A stretch of 64,000 nt of DNA, taken from Chelonoidis abingdonii. Lineage: Eukaryota > Chordata > Testudines > Testudinidae. The position numbers and the translations under genes are program-made. Where the stretch lies: positions 46,431,539 through 46,495,538 of the forward strand of contig NC_133769.1 of NCBI RefSeq assembly GCF_003597395.2, in the 5' to 3' direction. The notes beneath the pieces are model-generated. The model had not been told where the DNA came from. It was given only the letters and a program-made list of their open reading frames with translations, and did not search any database. Positions 20,957-34,413 of the stretch are shown one piece after another; within the stretch, counting starts at the first letter, position 1, and each line of letters begins with the position of its first letter.

Positions 20957-21942
20957 TGTCATAAACAGATAGCTAAGGGTTAATGTTTCTTTTACCTGTA
21001 AAGGGTTAACAAAGGGAACCAAACACCTGACAAAAGGACCAATCAGGAAGCCGCATTTTTCAAAGCTTAAGGGAGGGAATTTGTGGGGGTTTCTTGGTCT
21101 TGAGTCTTTGTCTGCTCTATGCTCTCTCAGCTATGAGAGGATCTATTTCCAGTCCTTCTAATCTTCTGTTTCCCAGTTGTAAGTACAAAGGTAGCAAAAG
21201 TATAGTCTTTTAAATTGTTTTGCTGTATTTGCATCTGTGTATCTGGCTGGTGGAGTCTTTATGTGTATTTGGCTATAAGTACTTTAAATTGTATTGTTTT
21301 TGGATAAGGCTGTTTATCCCTTTTCTATTGTTTATTCATTTTCTATAAGTTGAAAACCCTGTATCTTACCATCTAGATTACAGAGAACTGTTATTCTATT
21401 CTTTCTTCTTTTTTTTTATTAAAAGTTTTGCTTTTTAAGACCTGTTGATTTTTTTTTTCTAGTTGACCCACCAGGAAATTGGTGGGAGAAAGGAAAGACA
21501 GGGGGGAGGGGGAAACTGCTCTCTGTGTTTAACTCTCCTAGTGTCCCAGGGCGGGAAGAAGCTAAGGGGGAAGAGAGATAGAATCTTTTCTGTTTCCTTG
21601 TCTTTGGGTTTGTCTCTTTGTGGAAGAGAGGAGACATGCTTCTTGGTATTGTGATGTAAAGAGGTTGCATCAGTAACTCTCAGGTTAGCCCAGAGAGGAA
21701 ATTCTGGGTGGGAGAGAGGTGGGGGGAATGGTTTATTTCCCTTTGTGGTAAGACTCAGGGCTTCTGAGTCTTGGGGTTCCCCAGAGAAGGTTTTGGGAGA
21801 CCAGAAAGGGAGCCAAGCCCTGGAAATCACTTTGCTGGTGGCAGTGATATCAGATCTAAGCTGGTAGTTAAGCTTAGAGGGTTCATGCTAGCTTCTCAGT
21901 TTATGAACGCTAAGGTTCAAATCTGAGTAGGAAGCTATGACA
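20957..21942 (+). mobile_element. Solo LTR, 986 bp, TSD GAGGT
   Basis: It begins TGTCATAAACAGATAGC and ends GGAAGCTATGACA, with perfect GAGGT duplications at 20952-20956 and 21943-21947. It is the same family as 2318-3187. Both share the AAGGGTTAACAAAGGGAACC start and the TTAAGCTTAGAGG and TTATGAACG blocks near the end. It is 116 bp longer, mostly in the U3/R middle, where a GTATTTGGCTATAAGTAC segment is present. There is no coding region of its own. The open frames at 21419-21830 are chance. Confidence 0.92.
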
Positions 21943-22699
21943 GAGGTCAGGAATTCCACAGACTGCCAGAGGATGAACGCTATGGGAACAACTGCTTATG
22001 GAATGAAATCTTAAGATATTTGGGGCCAAATTCAGAGATGCTGTGGTATAAGTGAGACTGCTTTGCACTCAGACTCCTTAGACCTACTTACATGTGTGAG
22101 AGCCATGGTGTGTAATATGGTGTAACTCATGCATTCAGGTCCAAATTCTGCTCTGTGTTACATGAGTACAATGGCCATGCATTTAAATCAAGGCAGACAG
22201 ACTCCCGACCACTTACCAATGCATAATGTACCTCCCCTTGGCACATCATCACTGAATTAGGCTCACTGAGCCTGAACTTAGTAAGAAAGGGAAGGTGCAT
22301 CCATGGAAAGGGAGCAGAATTTGGACCCAGGGAGGCAGAAGAAGTTGGACATTAAAGAAGGGATGTATTTTGATTTTCACTGTCTCGTACCCCACCTGTT
22401 AGTAGCTTTTCATACTATGCTCATCTCTTCTTGTCTCTTGGCCTGCAGGTTGCACCAATAGACAGTTTTATAATAATAAGGGTATGTAAGGGAGTCTATT
22501 GGTACATCTTGTGTGCTGAAGGACTGAAGAGAGGAGTATGGAAAGATAAGCTGCTAGCAAGAGAGCATAAGAAGGTGTAAGCTGAAGTCCACCCCTCCCC
22601 TGCTTCAGCTTACATCTTCTTACACCATCTGACTTGCTGCAGCCAAGTTCTACTGCTGCATGGATAACCCCCCCACCCTCATCCATTTTAAACTATACT

Positions 22700-22945
22700 T
22701 AGGACATCTCTACACTGCAAAAAAAGGTAGGACTTTAACTCGGGTTAGCTAATCAGTGCTGGCTCACTCGGATTAAAATCGCGGGGAAGAAACGGCAACT
22801 CGGCTTTTAACTTGGATTCACATCTTGAGCTCAAGCCAGGAGTCCCCTATTGATTTGAACTCAAGCTGCTAACCTGGTTTAAAAAGTGGAGGTGTGCAAA
22901 GGAGTGTAAGTATGCTATACGTGGATAAGTGACTGTGTGTCTACC
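22700..22945. mobile_element. Probable MITE (CATCTCTACACTGCA start)
   Basis: The start resembles the CTATGTCTACACTGC termini of the units at 10441 and 11305. The interior carries paired TCAAGC and AACTCGG units. A matching right terminus is not clear, so the right border is a guess. Confidence 0.4.
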
Positions 22946-22984
22946 ACAGTGCTGATTCTGAACTCCTTTTCTGAGTTGCTGAAT

Positions 22985-23075
22985 TCTGAGGTTCTGTGGC
23001 CCTCAATGTGCAGGAGGTCAAACTAGATGACAATGATGGTCCCTTCTGGCCTCGAAGTCTCTGAGTACCTTCAAT
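22985..23075 (+). mobile_element. CR1-type 3' tail fragment
   Basis: GAGGTTCTGTGGCCCTCAAT is followed by an AGATGACAATGATGGTCCC block and a GAAGTCTCTGAG end. It matches the tail at about 17905-18012. It is a short 5'-truncated copy. Confidence 0.6.
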
Positions 23076-25643
23076 TCCCAAGGAAGTCAATGGCATTACT
23101 TAAGTGAGTGAAGGCTGCAGGATTAGCCCCGATGTTTTTATCCCTGCAGCATAATTTGCATTAATTTGTGAACACAAATCTGCAAAAATGCCAAGGTTGG
23201 AATCAAAAGGCATGACGACAGGGCTCACATAATACAATGATTGCTTTCTAACAATAACAATAACATTTACTTGGCAGAAGATTTCAAGAAACAAGTAGAA
23301 AAAGTGGGTTATGGGTATTGTGTCATTGAACTTTCACTAGTGTATGAGTAAAGCCAGGCTTGCCTTTTCTTGCCATTTATATTATGTAAATGCTAGCTAC
23401 TGCTTGGACATCCGCCACACTTTTCACTCCAGCAACTTGTCCAAGGGTGAATTATTGTCAAAAACCTTAAATCCAATAAAGTATTTCCTCCCCTCCAGTT
23501 TCTTTTGAAACATATTCACTTAATCTCATATATACAGAACTCAAACAGAAACAACATATTTTTGTTTTCCCTCTACCTTTGTAGTAGAGGTTCTGCCTGG
23601 TGCTTTTGCTTATGCATGTGCCAGAAAAGAGAGGAATGGAGGGGGCAGGACCAGTCCAGCTCCCCCAGAAGCTAATGGGGCAGCTGCTCTGCACATGGTG
23701 CTGTGGAAGGGCATACTAGGGCTGGGAGGCCGTAGTCCACACATTTTGGAATGTAGAGAGTCTAACCAGGCCCAGTGCATGGGGAACACATACACCCATT
23801 CACCACTCCTGCTCTTGGTAAAACTCGTCTTTCTGGAGGGGTTCTGCAGAGGACTGCAGCCAGCTAACATAGGGGCTCACAGGCACATGGCTTTTGAACC
23901 ATTCATTTATGCCTCCCTACAGGCCAAACCCAAAGAGTGCAGCAACTCATCCCTTAGTGCTGTGCAGCATCAGCGGTGTTATATGAATACAGAGGGGAGA
24001 AAAATGAACACAAGTACAAATGGCCTGTAAGATATCAGAGTTGGAGGGGATACACTTTCACTGCACCTCAAGCAGTACACAGTTACATTCAGATAATGGG
24101 GGCGGGGCCTCGGTGGACTGTAGCCATGACCACACGGATTCAGTGGTGACCACACACGCACACATTGAGGGCCAATCTAATGAGTCTCAAAACTACTGCA
24201 GCCAGGGAGTGCAGCAGTGGCTGTGGAACAGCTGTCTGTAGTATGGGGTGGCTGATTCTATGCCCCATCGAGGACCTTTTGCTAATGCCTGATTACAGGG
24301 TGGACTTGACCTATACAAAATGCAGTAAGTGCTCTGCACAAACTACACTGTGCCGTTGAGACAGCCTCCTCTCTCCTCCGGAGTTATAGATCAGTCATTA
24401 AAATGCTTCACATCTCTACTGAACTTTAATTAAGGGAAGAAGAGGCAGCATTTATTTAGAAATTGTTTTATAAATACACTTCAAGTTCCAAGAATTCCCT
24501 AGACACTTCTTCCCTAGATACCATTTAATGTTGTTACTGCTCTTTCAAAAGATCCCGATTCTGTGTTTTTGTCTTATTTGCTGTCAGTGTGCTTTTATCA
24601 GGCCTTTGTTCTGCCTAAATTAAGGATATCTCTATGAAGTCACATGCTTTAATCCAAGGGAAGTGTGAATTTAATACAGCTGTAGAGTATGGCCGATCTT
24701 CTGTCATTAAATATGGTCAATAAGCCTGGATGAGCAGTGGCTGTCTCTGTGACCATAAGCAAGAGAATGAGTTGGGGGATACAGAGGAGTGGGAGGGGCT
24801 AGATTTAAAGGAAAGAACCCAGGTAAGAGGAATAGATATAAGTTAAGTGTCTCAAGTATCAATGCTTCATGTCCACATGCCGTTGTTGATATGTCATTCT
24901 TTGGGGCTGTGCATTTTGCATGGACAAAGCAAAATTCAGTCCATTGCATACACACATGAATCTGTACTGTACACACTGCCTTCCTCAGTGCACAGAGAAA
25001 GGAACAGGGCTGGAGGCGAGGGAGAGCAACAGAAGAGGGTGGCAAAAATATTGTAACTTCCTCTGCTCATTCTGTTCCATTGCCTCTTCTATTGTCCTAC
25101 AGCTGTTGCCATGGTATCATCTTCTACTGGTGCCATAGCATCACCTGAGGTGATGGGAAATGTGCACACTTCACATCTCATTCTTCACATGCCCAGATGA
25201 GGAAAACCATCTACAAATGATAAAGCTACTTTTGCCATCAATGGAGTGTCACTGATTTACACCACCTGAAAATCTGACTGGTTACACTCTTCTAGATGTC
25301 TCTGACATCTAGGAGTATTTCCTGCCATAGTACACTACTCTACCCTATTCTAAGGTGTTGATTGTTCTCAACTGCCATTGACACAAGATGAAAGAACTCA
25401 GCATCTTGCAAAATCAGGTCCTTAGACTCCAAATAGCATAGGATATATCCTGTCTTGAAATTAGCTTAACATGAATGCTCACATTTTCAGGGACTCTTCT
25501 AGTTTTTGTCCCTAGATAAGGACTTAACTTCTTAGTGATGTTGGTTTATAATCATGATAATTCTAGTACTTTTTCTTTGGTTCCACTTATTTTGTCTTTT
25601 TTAAAGTACACATCCTCATTATGGTCCAGTTTTCAGCTGCACC
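23076..25643. other. No gene recognised
   Basis: This is mixed-composition spacer. Frames such as 23695-24030 and 24707-25045 have no recognisable domain, no flanking splice sites in a consistent frame and no similarity to WNT16, which would be the expected neighbour of CPED1. I see no repeat boundary I can defend. Confidence 0.4.
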
Positions 25644-25940
25644 CAGTAATGAATGTCAGAGGATGTTATGAAAGCCAAGACTATAACAGGGTTCAAAAAA
25701 GAACTAGATAAGTTCATGGAGGATAGGTCCATCGATGGCTATTAGCCAGGATGGACAGGGATGGTGTCCCTAGCCGCTGATTGCCAGAGGCTGGGAGTGA
25801 GCAACAGGGGATGGATCACTTGATGATTACCTGTTCTGTTCATTCCCTCTGGAGCACCTGGCATTGGCTGCTCTTGGAAGACAGGATACTCAGCTAGATG
25901 GACCTTTGGCCTGATGCAGTATAGCCATTCTTATGTAAGA
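25644..25940 (+). mobile_element. CR1 LINE 3' end, 5'-truncated
   Basis: The block starts within the GATGTTATGAAAGCCAAGAC region. It runs through AGATAAGTTCATGGAGGAT, GGGGATGGATCACTTGATG and CATTCCCTCTGGAGCACCTGG, and ends at CATTCTTATGT. This is the 3' UTR of a turtle CR1 subfamily, in the same orientation as 15690-16410. It is about 300 bp and non-coding. Confidence 0.9.
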
Positions 25941-26429
25941 ATGCTGAATTTCATTTTTGTGTAAAGAAGTATTGTATATGATTTTATTCTGCAGCTTGCA
26001 TGAAAGTTGAATCTAATGTGGTTGTACAAAGCAATTAGGATTAGCACTTTTAAAGATGAAAGTACGTTAATCAACAATTTGAAACTAACACATTTTAACT
26101 GTTAACTTTTCATACATAATTCTGTAATTAAGATGTAACTATAGTACATTGGTTAGAAATAAATTAATATGAAGAAGTAATTTACCTGTATGTACACACC
26201 TCATACTGAAAAAGCCTCAGAGAATAGTCTCAGTGCAATGAATGGGGCTTTTCATGTGTTATTGCCCCACATATTCAGATAAAAATGCACCTCTATGTTA
26301 GGTGCACTTGCAAATAGCAGACAAGGAAAAACTGTGAAGCAATAAATATCTTTAAATAAGGTACTGTGCTTTTTCTGTATTCCTGCCTCTTTATATGGCC
26401 CTATCGTCATCAATATATGAGCACGTGTT

Positions 26430-26640
26430 TTAGTAAGAAGAGCATGTGACTGGGAAACAGCAGCTTCTGGCTCTGCCTCTGACTTGTCATGTGATCTTTG
26501 GGCATGTCACTTATCACTCATATTCTGCTTCAGTTTCCCCCTTTGCAAAATGGGATGCTGTGTATGTTAACTCATGAATGCTTGTAGAGATCACTGTGAT
26601 GCTTGGAAAAAATCATTGTAGATGGGAAAAGTATTATTAT
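26430..26640 (+). repeat. MIR/CORE-SINE-like copy
   Basis: The order GACTTGTCATGTGATCTTTGG, then CATGTCACTTATCACTC, then TCAGTTTCCCCCTTTGCAAA follows the MIR core (CAAGTCACTTAACCTCT ... CTCAGTTTCCCC). The end runs into ATTATTATTTTA. It is an ancient, diverged, non-coding copy. Confidence 0.6.
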
Positions 26641-26957
26641 TTTATGATATTAGAATGAAGAATGTGCAGCACAAAGTGAAAGCACAGGCTCAGCATATTA
26701 CTTATAAGCTATATCAAGTGGGTCTGAGCTTTATACAAACAGTGTGAATTTGGCTGTGTAAGGACTACAAGACTGAGGCCAACATTTGCCAAATGCCATT
26801 CATTGGCCAATCATGAAATAATAATAAAAACAGAGACAAGATAATCTAAGAACTTTAATGTGTATCCTTTATATGAAAACATTATTTACTACTAAAATAA
26901 GACACTATAATAAACCTATTATAACATCAACTACACTAGGTTTTTACATCATTTAAA

Positions 26958-27075
26958 AAGAGTGGCTAGTTGCTTACCTTACAGTAATTGTGGCTCTTCA
27001 AGATGTGTTGTCCACACAGATACCAGGCCTTGTACTCATATGTCCCAGACACTCCTAATCTGTGTGGACAATCAT
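26958..27075. repeat. DIRS-terminus-like fragment with 14-bp inverted repeat
   Basis: GTTGCTTACCTTACAGTAATTG followed by a CTTCAAGATGTGTTG block parallels the outer end of the DIRS element at 56657-56700 (GGTTACTCACC, then CTTCGAGATGTGTTG). As in that element, the downstream flank is an inverted repeat: TTGTCCACACAGAT at 27008-27021 and its exact reverse complement at 27058-27071. The similarity is moderate and no DIRS coding region is nearby. It may be a diverged DIRS-family end. Confidence 0.5.
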
Positions 27076-28599
27076 GCAAAGAAGTACATTTTTTAGGGGT
27101 AATAGTTCAGTTTTCCTTTTTTAAATTTTATTTAATAGAAAGAATAACATGGTGCTCCATATCAACCTCCAGAGGGAAAACCGTAGTTACAAGAACTAAA
27201 TATCTATCTTCCCTCATAAGCATGTATTTTACAATAATTTGGCAAGATGTACTACCCAAAATAGGATTTTATACAAGTAAATGGAAACAGTTTGCCGCAG
27301 AGATACAGAGTTCTATAGAGCTGGAAAATATTTAGCCTTATTATGTAAAAAAATGAGACACCACAAATCACATTCAAACCTGTAATCAGTCTAGTATAGC
27401 TTCCATGAGGAAGAGGCTGCATTGCTTTCACTAATGCAGGGCTTTTTGTTTTTGTTTTGTGGAAGCTGATTCTGGGTCCAATCCTGTTAGGTGCTGTGTG
27501 GTTCCTGTGCTGCAGGGACTCATTCCCTTGCAGGATCAGGACTCTTAGATTTTAAATGTTTGTTGTCATGTAAATTGATATGATCCAGGGGGTTAATCTG
27601 AGTATATTAGATGCAAAAAAACTATTATAATTATCGTAGGTCATATACACGTGACCCACTCTAAATATCTATAATATTTAGATCTGGCATAGCATAGGGA
27701 ATTAAAGCAAAAATACTTTGTAGAAATACTAAAGCTTCTCTGACCTAGTAACTATAAGACAATTTGATTACCATCTGGGGGCTGCATAGCCATTAACAGC
27801 CAGAGCAGAAATATTGTTATAAGCTCCTTAAACCAATGAATCACAAGGAAAACACGGAAGTAGATAATGACAAGTAACAATGAAAAGATAAAAGGCACTC
27901 ACACAACCTGGTAAGTGAAAAGCTGTGCCAAACACAGAACTGGGCTTCAAATCCTGGCAATAGCCCACAGTATTTACTGACTTCAAAGGGCTTCTGACAA
28001 CTTGCATTTCACCCATTTGCTTTGCAGCGAGCTCTTCAGAACTGCTCTTACTTTGCCATGATGCATCAAAAGTATTTGAGCTCCTAGCCCAGCCTTACAG
28101 TACAGTTCTTACAGTACGGTTGTATTACACTGGGATTCATTGGGAGCATAATTTTCCACCATTGCAGAAGCAGTAGGGTAGACAAGGCCTGCAGACACTG
28201 GTATTTTTCAGTGTCTTCTAACCCTGCTTAAAACAGGTCTAAATGACATCCATTTAAAACTACCAGAAGTTGCAGGAGCTTCATCTAGACTAGCACTAGC
28301 ACCGGAGGAGCTGCAATAAGTTAGCAATAAGAGAAATTCTCCCCAGACAACCTGCATAGAAGATCTCTGCGTGGAAGGATACATTATAATATTGCACGTA
28401 GACATGCAGGAAAAAAAATGGTCAAAGCTTGGAAAAAAACAACTGGACATGCCAGGTTGACATAATTTGAAATGATGGGGACCAAATTTTATTAATTACA
28501 TCTGTAAATCTGGAGTCAGTCAATGGAATTCTGAGCTCAGTGGATGCTGAGCAACTCACTGGGTAGGTCACACAGCAATCCCTTCCCCCACATCTCAGT

Positions 28600-28800
28600 G
28601 CCCGGCGCTACATACTCAGGCTCATGGGGCTCATGCTACAGTGCTAAAAATAGCCACGTAGATGTTCGGCTCAGGGTCTGAAACCACCACTTCCCCAGGC
28701 TTCAGAGCCCAAGCTTGAACATCCACATGGCTATTTTTAGTGCTATAGTGAGAGTCCTGTGAGCCTGAATCTGTAGACGCAGGCTCTGAGACTTTCTGCT
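28600..28800. repeat. Imperfect inverted repeat, about 75-bp arms
   Basis: The left arm around 28615-28680 (containing CTCAGGCTCATGG and CTAAAAATAGCCACGTAGATG) is the imperfect reverse complement of about 28710-28785 (CATCCACATGGCTATTTTTAG, TGTGAGCCTGA). The arms are diverged at CpG/TpG-type positions, so it is old. It is consistent with a fold-back MITE. Confidence 0.7.
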
Positions 28801-31048
28801 ATGGGGTAGATATACTCACAGGGACCCCAGATCAGGCATGAACTTAAGCACACGCTTAACTTTAAATCCATTGGGACTTAAGCACATGCTTAAACTTAAG
28901 CCTTAATGCTTTCTGGAATAGGGGCCAGGTGGTGGTTCAAAACTGAGCATGTATGTTTTGATAGATAATATGTGCACCTACATTATGCTTTGAATTCACT
29001 AGAGTTACTCCATATTACACTGGTAAAAGTGGCAGCAAAAATTAGCTCTCTGGCTCCGAGCTTATACAGAACTTAAATAAGTTTGGCTGTTTGCTGCAAT
29101 ATCACTGCTTTAAATTCACCAAAGCAGCTCAGTGTTCCAGACTGGTGGTGGAACTTTTGCCGTTGGTATCACTGGAAGCAGGATTAATCCCCAAGACTGA
29201 TATTCTGAAGGCTGAACTCACCCAATATTTACAACAAAAATCTCTCCTATCCCAAACCTCAGTCTTAAGGCAAAGCAGGAGCATCTCAAGGCACAATCTG
29301 AGTGATGTCTAGTATGGGCTAGAGATTGTGTTGGGCATGGAGCAGGTATATTTAAATATAACAACAAGATAAAACGAGCCAGATGCAAGCCTCATGGGCA
29401 AACAAAAAGAAGGTAAGACTAGGTTTCTAATGTGTGTCTTCAGGACTTTGTTCAACAGTTTGATTGTCTGCCAAACAGTGTGCCGCACCTGTTAAAAAAT
29501 TGCCTCTCTCAAAAAAGTTGTCTGAAAGATCTCTGGACCACAGTCAACTTAATGTCATACATATCTGCTTCTTCAAAGCATTCTCTTTAGCTCACTGTAG
29601 CAATAGAAGAATAAGAAGTGGTTGTTTAATCCTAAAGGTAATTGCATGCCCACCACTTCACACCTAGTACACAAGTAAATATAGTTTGCTGTAATTTTAT
29701 TATTTATCTTATCACAAAATACAAAACTGGAGAAATGCAACAGGTTTATATGTAGTGGAGTGGAAGAAATTATCCTGAAAATTAATATGTTTAAATGGCT
29801 AGAAGGTATAAAGAAATGGTTTTAATAGTTGACTATTTCAATTCTGTATACGGGCTATTTGAAACACAGCATCTCTGATGGAGGAGGACTCTTCAAGACA
29901 AAACTAACTGATACATTTAGTAAAATAATGCTATATTATGTTACATCATTCTTAAGATACTCATTTGAATGGACCTAATCACAAAATCCAAGGTCCAAAG
30001 GCCAAATTCTGAGCCTCTGCGCAAAGTCTAAATAATTTGGTATTGTGCAGGCAACCTCTGTGAGGTTATGTGGGAGACAGAAGCTTCCTCTTCTAGTCTG
30101 TGGGACTCCAGTTCATTATTCCACAGCTCCAGCTAAACTCCCAGCGATACAATAGGGGCGATGAGCACTGTTCCCTGTGTCTCATGTATTTATGTTTGTA
30201 GGTAATCTGGATAGTTGCAGACCTAGTGGCCTAAACCTTTCCCTTGTTCCACCACAAACTTCTGCCGAGCCATGTCTTACTGTGTAAAGAGACCGGACAG
30301 GAAATAATGCTCCACAGCAGCCTGGTCACCCTACCACTTGCAACAGCTCCATTGCAATACGGCCTTCCATAGTTGTACTGGGAGGCAGAATTTCACCTTG
30401 AAAGAGCACTTCAGCAGTAGGCTCTGTGTTTGTCATCTCTCTAGAATAATTAGCAAAGTTAAAGGCACAGGCAAAAAAATAACTGAACTATGAATCACTG
30501 ATAATGTACTATGCACATTCTAGAGCAGAAGATCATTCACAGTCAGTGATAAGTCTGAAATACAATAATGACAAAGATGTATCTCCATTGGCTTTGATGG
30601 TTTCAATTTGCAAATGTTTAAGGTGTATGAATAGTGGTGCTTCCCCAGGCCTCATCTTGGTTCTTTCCCCTCACATACTTGTAGGCATGCGAAATAAAGA
30701 AAACTTAACTTTGTACCTTTGTATTTTATTGCGCTTTTCTTTGTACAGCTTGAACTCAGACAGATGGAAACAGATGAGCTGAAGGAACTATTTAAAAAAA
30801 GGTCACTTTGCAAACCATACCACTAGTGGTTTACAAATATATATAAATAAAATATTAAAGGATATTTTGAACTTTCTACATATGAAAAATATTGAGACAC
30901 AAGGAAATACAGAATATGAAAATAATCTAGTGGTGAACCTGGAGGTGATGAATTGCACATTTGCCAGTATCAGCTGCAGTACAACTAGAATTAACTTTGG
31001 CCTTTTCTAGCTGATGCTTTAACAATGGTCTTTGTTTTAAAGCAAACA

Positions 31049-31097
31049 CAGACCCGTGCATACACACACACATTCACACACAGACACACACACACTT
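31049..31097. repeat. CA-rich microsatellite, interrupted
   Basis: This is an impure CA/CACA run (CATACACACACACATTCACACACAGACACACACACAC). The open frame starting at 31056 is merely a translation of it. Confidence 0.9.
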
Positions 31098-33213
31098 TCT
31101 AGATCACAGTTTACAGCTGTGAAAAGCAAAAAAAAACCTCCAGAAAAACTAACCAACAAACTAAAAAACACCAGCATGTGGATTCAAGTGATACACAAGC
31201 ATCTGAAGCAAAGTTACAATACATTAATATACAATTAGCCTAATATAAGACATTCTACTTGATCCTGCATATATTGAAGCAAATGGCGAAAGCTTCCTTT
31301 GACTTTAGTGGTGCAAAATTAAGCCACTGCATTTTAAGGCTGTGTTTCACTGCTGCCCTGGTGTTATGGACCTGCAAAGCGTAAGTTGCATGGTGTGTAC
31401 ACAAAAGGATTCTGCAACATACTGGAGATAACTAAATATGGATCCTTTCAATGTTCGTGGAATTGTCCCTGGCTCAAAACACAAAAACTTCTGTCAATTC
31501 ACTGAGAAATCTACCAGAGATACAAAGAAGGCCTATATTCTCCCCTTTCACATGAAGGATCATGGCAGAAAAAAGCTTATGTATAAATTCAGAGATACTT
31601 CTTCACAGACAATCTAACACATAGCTCCTTCTTGTGGGAACGACTGACTACAATATGTAAATAGCTAGGAATATGGGCTGCCAACTATGTGGAGCTCAAA
31701 AATTCATAGGGAATCCTAATCCAGCCTCATGAATCTCCAGAGCTACCTGTGAATAGTGGCAGCTCCTCTGTTTGCTTTAAGGACTCTCCACTCCAGCAGC
31801 AGGGCCAGCCTCTTCAGAGGAAAGTGGGAGCCACACTGGGGGAGTTAATGCTGAAACAAAGGAGCAAGTCAATTGTGTAGTGAGTTACTATTAGAGCACA
31901 TCATCAACTGTTCCTTAGCTCTGCTGCTTTGGCCCGCCTCCCTACACAAAAGGGGCAAATTTTATAATGTGCCCCTGGAGGAGTACAAGCAGCGCTAAAG
32001 AGTGGGGACACAGGGGAGCATTACTTAGATTGCTCCTATACTTTTGCTTCCTTTTGCAACACACATTATGAGGAAGCAGAGAGTCCTGACTACTAACTCT
32101 GACAGTGGAATCTAATTTTAACTTTTCTTTACATTTCCTGGTGCTTTTAACTATATAAACCCACATCATATTCTCTTAAATCATATACGGTTATGTCAGA
32201 AGACATCAGGCATTAGTTATTTTTTAAGTATTTGTTTACAGTCACATTTTTTACAGTCAATCCTGCAGTCCTTTGGGAGGTTTTTCTGAACAAGGATTTC
32301 AGGATTCGACTCTTAAATATCAGGCATCTTATGTAAATTCAGAAAGAGAGGACTTCATATACAGGGAAAGTACCAGCTATGCTTATGGGCCCCCAATCAG
32401 AAAAGTGTTAAACATATCTAAAAAAGCTTTCATCAATAGGGATATTTTCCTGAATCAGGTTCATAAACAAGGATATGCTAAGGTATTCATTATCTATCCA
32501 TGTTAGGTGGAGATAGTTATATTCAGTCTCTCTTCTAAGTCACCTGGGTCTCTTGGATTTAGAACATGCAGAAAAAGAATGCAAAACTTTCCTTTTTATT
32601 TTTGTTAAAATGTGACCTACTGCAGACATGGATGAAAATGTGCATGTTAGCTGTAAACACTCGAATTAAGAGTTGGCACTATAGATAAAATGGTAATAAG
32701 TTGTCTTTGCAATACATGAGAGGCAAGGATTGAAAATAGAAATATTCCTATATTGCTAATGAAAGGGAACCTATCAGTATGTAATAATGATTTTTAAAAT
32801 GGAATGGAATGTCTCTATGTAATAATTTTATAGTGTGTACCTATAAAAAGATGTCTATCTATTGCTTAAGAAATAAAGCAGCCCTTTTCTAATACATCAA
32901 GTGTATCTCTTTCTCCCTCTTTACTGTCACAGTACACAGTTGCTTGCCCTGAAGCTGTTCTAGTGTTTGGCAATATTTCAAATAACTTTCCCACCCCCTT
33001 TTTTTTGCATCTCTCCATCTTTCCATTCCAAAACCTAAGATCCGAAAGGGCAGATCTTGATGTCATAAAGCTTTAGGAAAAGCACCATGTCTTGAGTGGC
33101 ATTGGTATGTGTGCAGCCAATCAGAGAAGCATGTAAATAAATTTAATGTGGTCCTTGGCTTGTCATTTGAGGAAGTAGGAAGTCTCCTGCTTTAAAACTT
33201 CATCTGATGGAGG

Positions 33214-33474
<261 letters not shown>

Positions 33475-34059
33475 CTATATGCACCTAAAAGGAGATGGGT
33501 CTTATTATCCTATCAGCTGCATGTGCACAACTCATGGGGTAATCAGACTTCGGTTTTTTGAAGACCAGACTCCAATACCCTAACTCACAGCTGGTCCCAT
33601 TCCCTATTGTGAGCCTAGCCATGGTGTAAGATTGAAATCAGTACGTCAGGTACTATTCAATCCGGCCCTTTCTGATCAAGGAACCCAAAATGCTTAAACC
33701 AACTGAACTCATCTACTTGATACTGTAGCCCTTTCAACACGGTATATTTTAGACTGTGTCCTCTCTTAACTAGAGATAGCCTTAACTAAACCTCAGATTC
33801 AACCTTTACAGCTCTCCTGGGTGTCTACAGTGGGCCAAATTAAACCCTGGACACTCCTGAACTGTGAGCAATTTCAGGTCCAGATCTGTATCTGAACTAC
33901 ATAGCTCAGGTCCATCTCTAATCCTAGTACTTGAAGCACAGACCTTCTTTGTAGGCTGGACCAGTAGCTTGGTGGCAGCACAGCACTGGAGATCCCCAAT
34001 TAGATCCCCTGCTGTTTAGATTACAGTAGTCTGGGATTGCTCTGGAAGTGGTGTGTTTA

Positions 34060-34200
34060 GCCTGTGTAGAGATGGGGGATCTAAACAACTTAGACTGGAA
34101 GCTCTCTGGGTTTGTACAGCGCCTAGCATAATGGGACCTTGGTCCATAACTAGTGTTTCTAGGTGCTATGGTAATACAAATAAATAACCATGACCACGAC
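34060..34200 (+). repeat. SINE/LINE 3' tail (GCCTAGCATAATGGGACC type)
   Basis: TACAGCGCCTAGCATAATGG followed by a TAGGTGCTATGGTAATAC block and AAATAAATAACC is the common 3' end of a sauropsid MIR/L2-type SINE. The 5' part is not evident. Confidence 0.6.
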
Positions 34201-34413
34201 AACCACCACCACCGCCTGGGAGCTGCATACAAGCTGGCTGGAAAAGTAAGTTAGGAGCTGGTTCCTTCATTGGCAAGATAGGTCATCGTAAAGCAGGATC
34301 TTTGCAGGAAAAAAAAGCAGAAAACGGACTAGATTCCAGAGGTTTGCCACATCCCCAAAGTGAAACAGAGCTATGCTACAGAATCCCCGGGCCTACATAA
34401 TGTTACTTATAAA

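Larger units (their letters stand above)
25941..33213. other. AT-rich 3' flank of CPED1, few repeats
   Basis: This is the largest stretch without a recognised gene. Repeats within it are listed separately: a MIR-type SINE at about 26430, a DIRS-terminus-like fragment at about 26960, an inverted repeat at about 28600, and a CA-rich run at about 31049. In other vertebrates the next gene beyond the CPED1 3' end is WNT16, transcribed in the same direction. I find none of its exons here. The low repeat load compared with the rest of the window would suit retained non-coding sequence, but I cannot show conservation. Confidence 0.5.

Noticed and set aside
24707..25138. Possible WNT16 exon in the frames around 24.7-25.1 kb
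   Set aside because: Expected because of vertebrate synteny, but the Cys spacing and conserved Wnt blocks are absent and no splice pattern fits.
31049..31238. His/Thr-rich protein from 31056
   Set aside because: It is translation of a CA-rich microsatellite.
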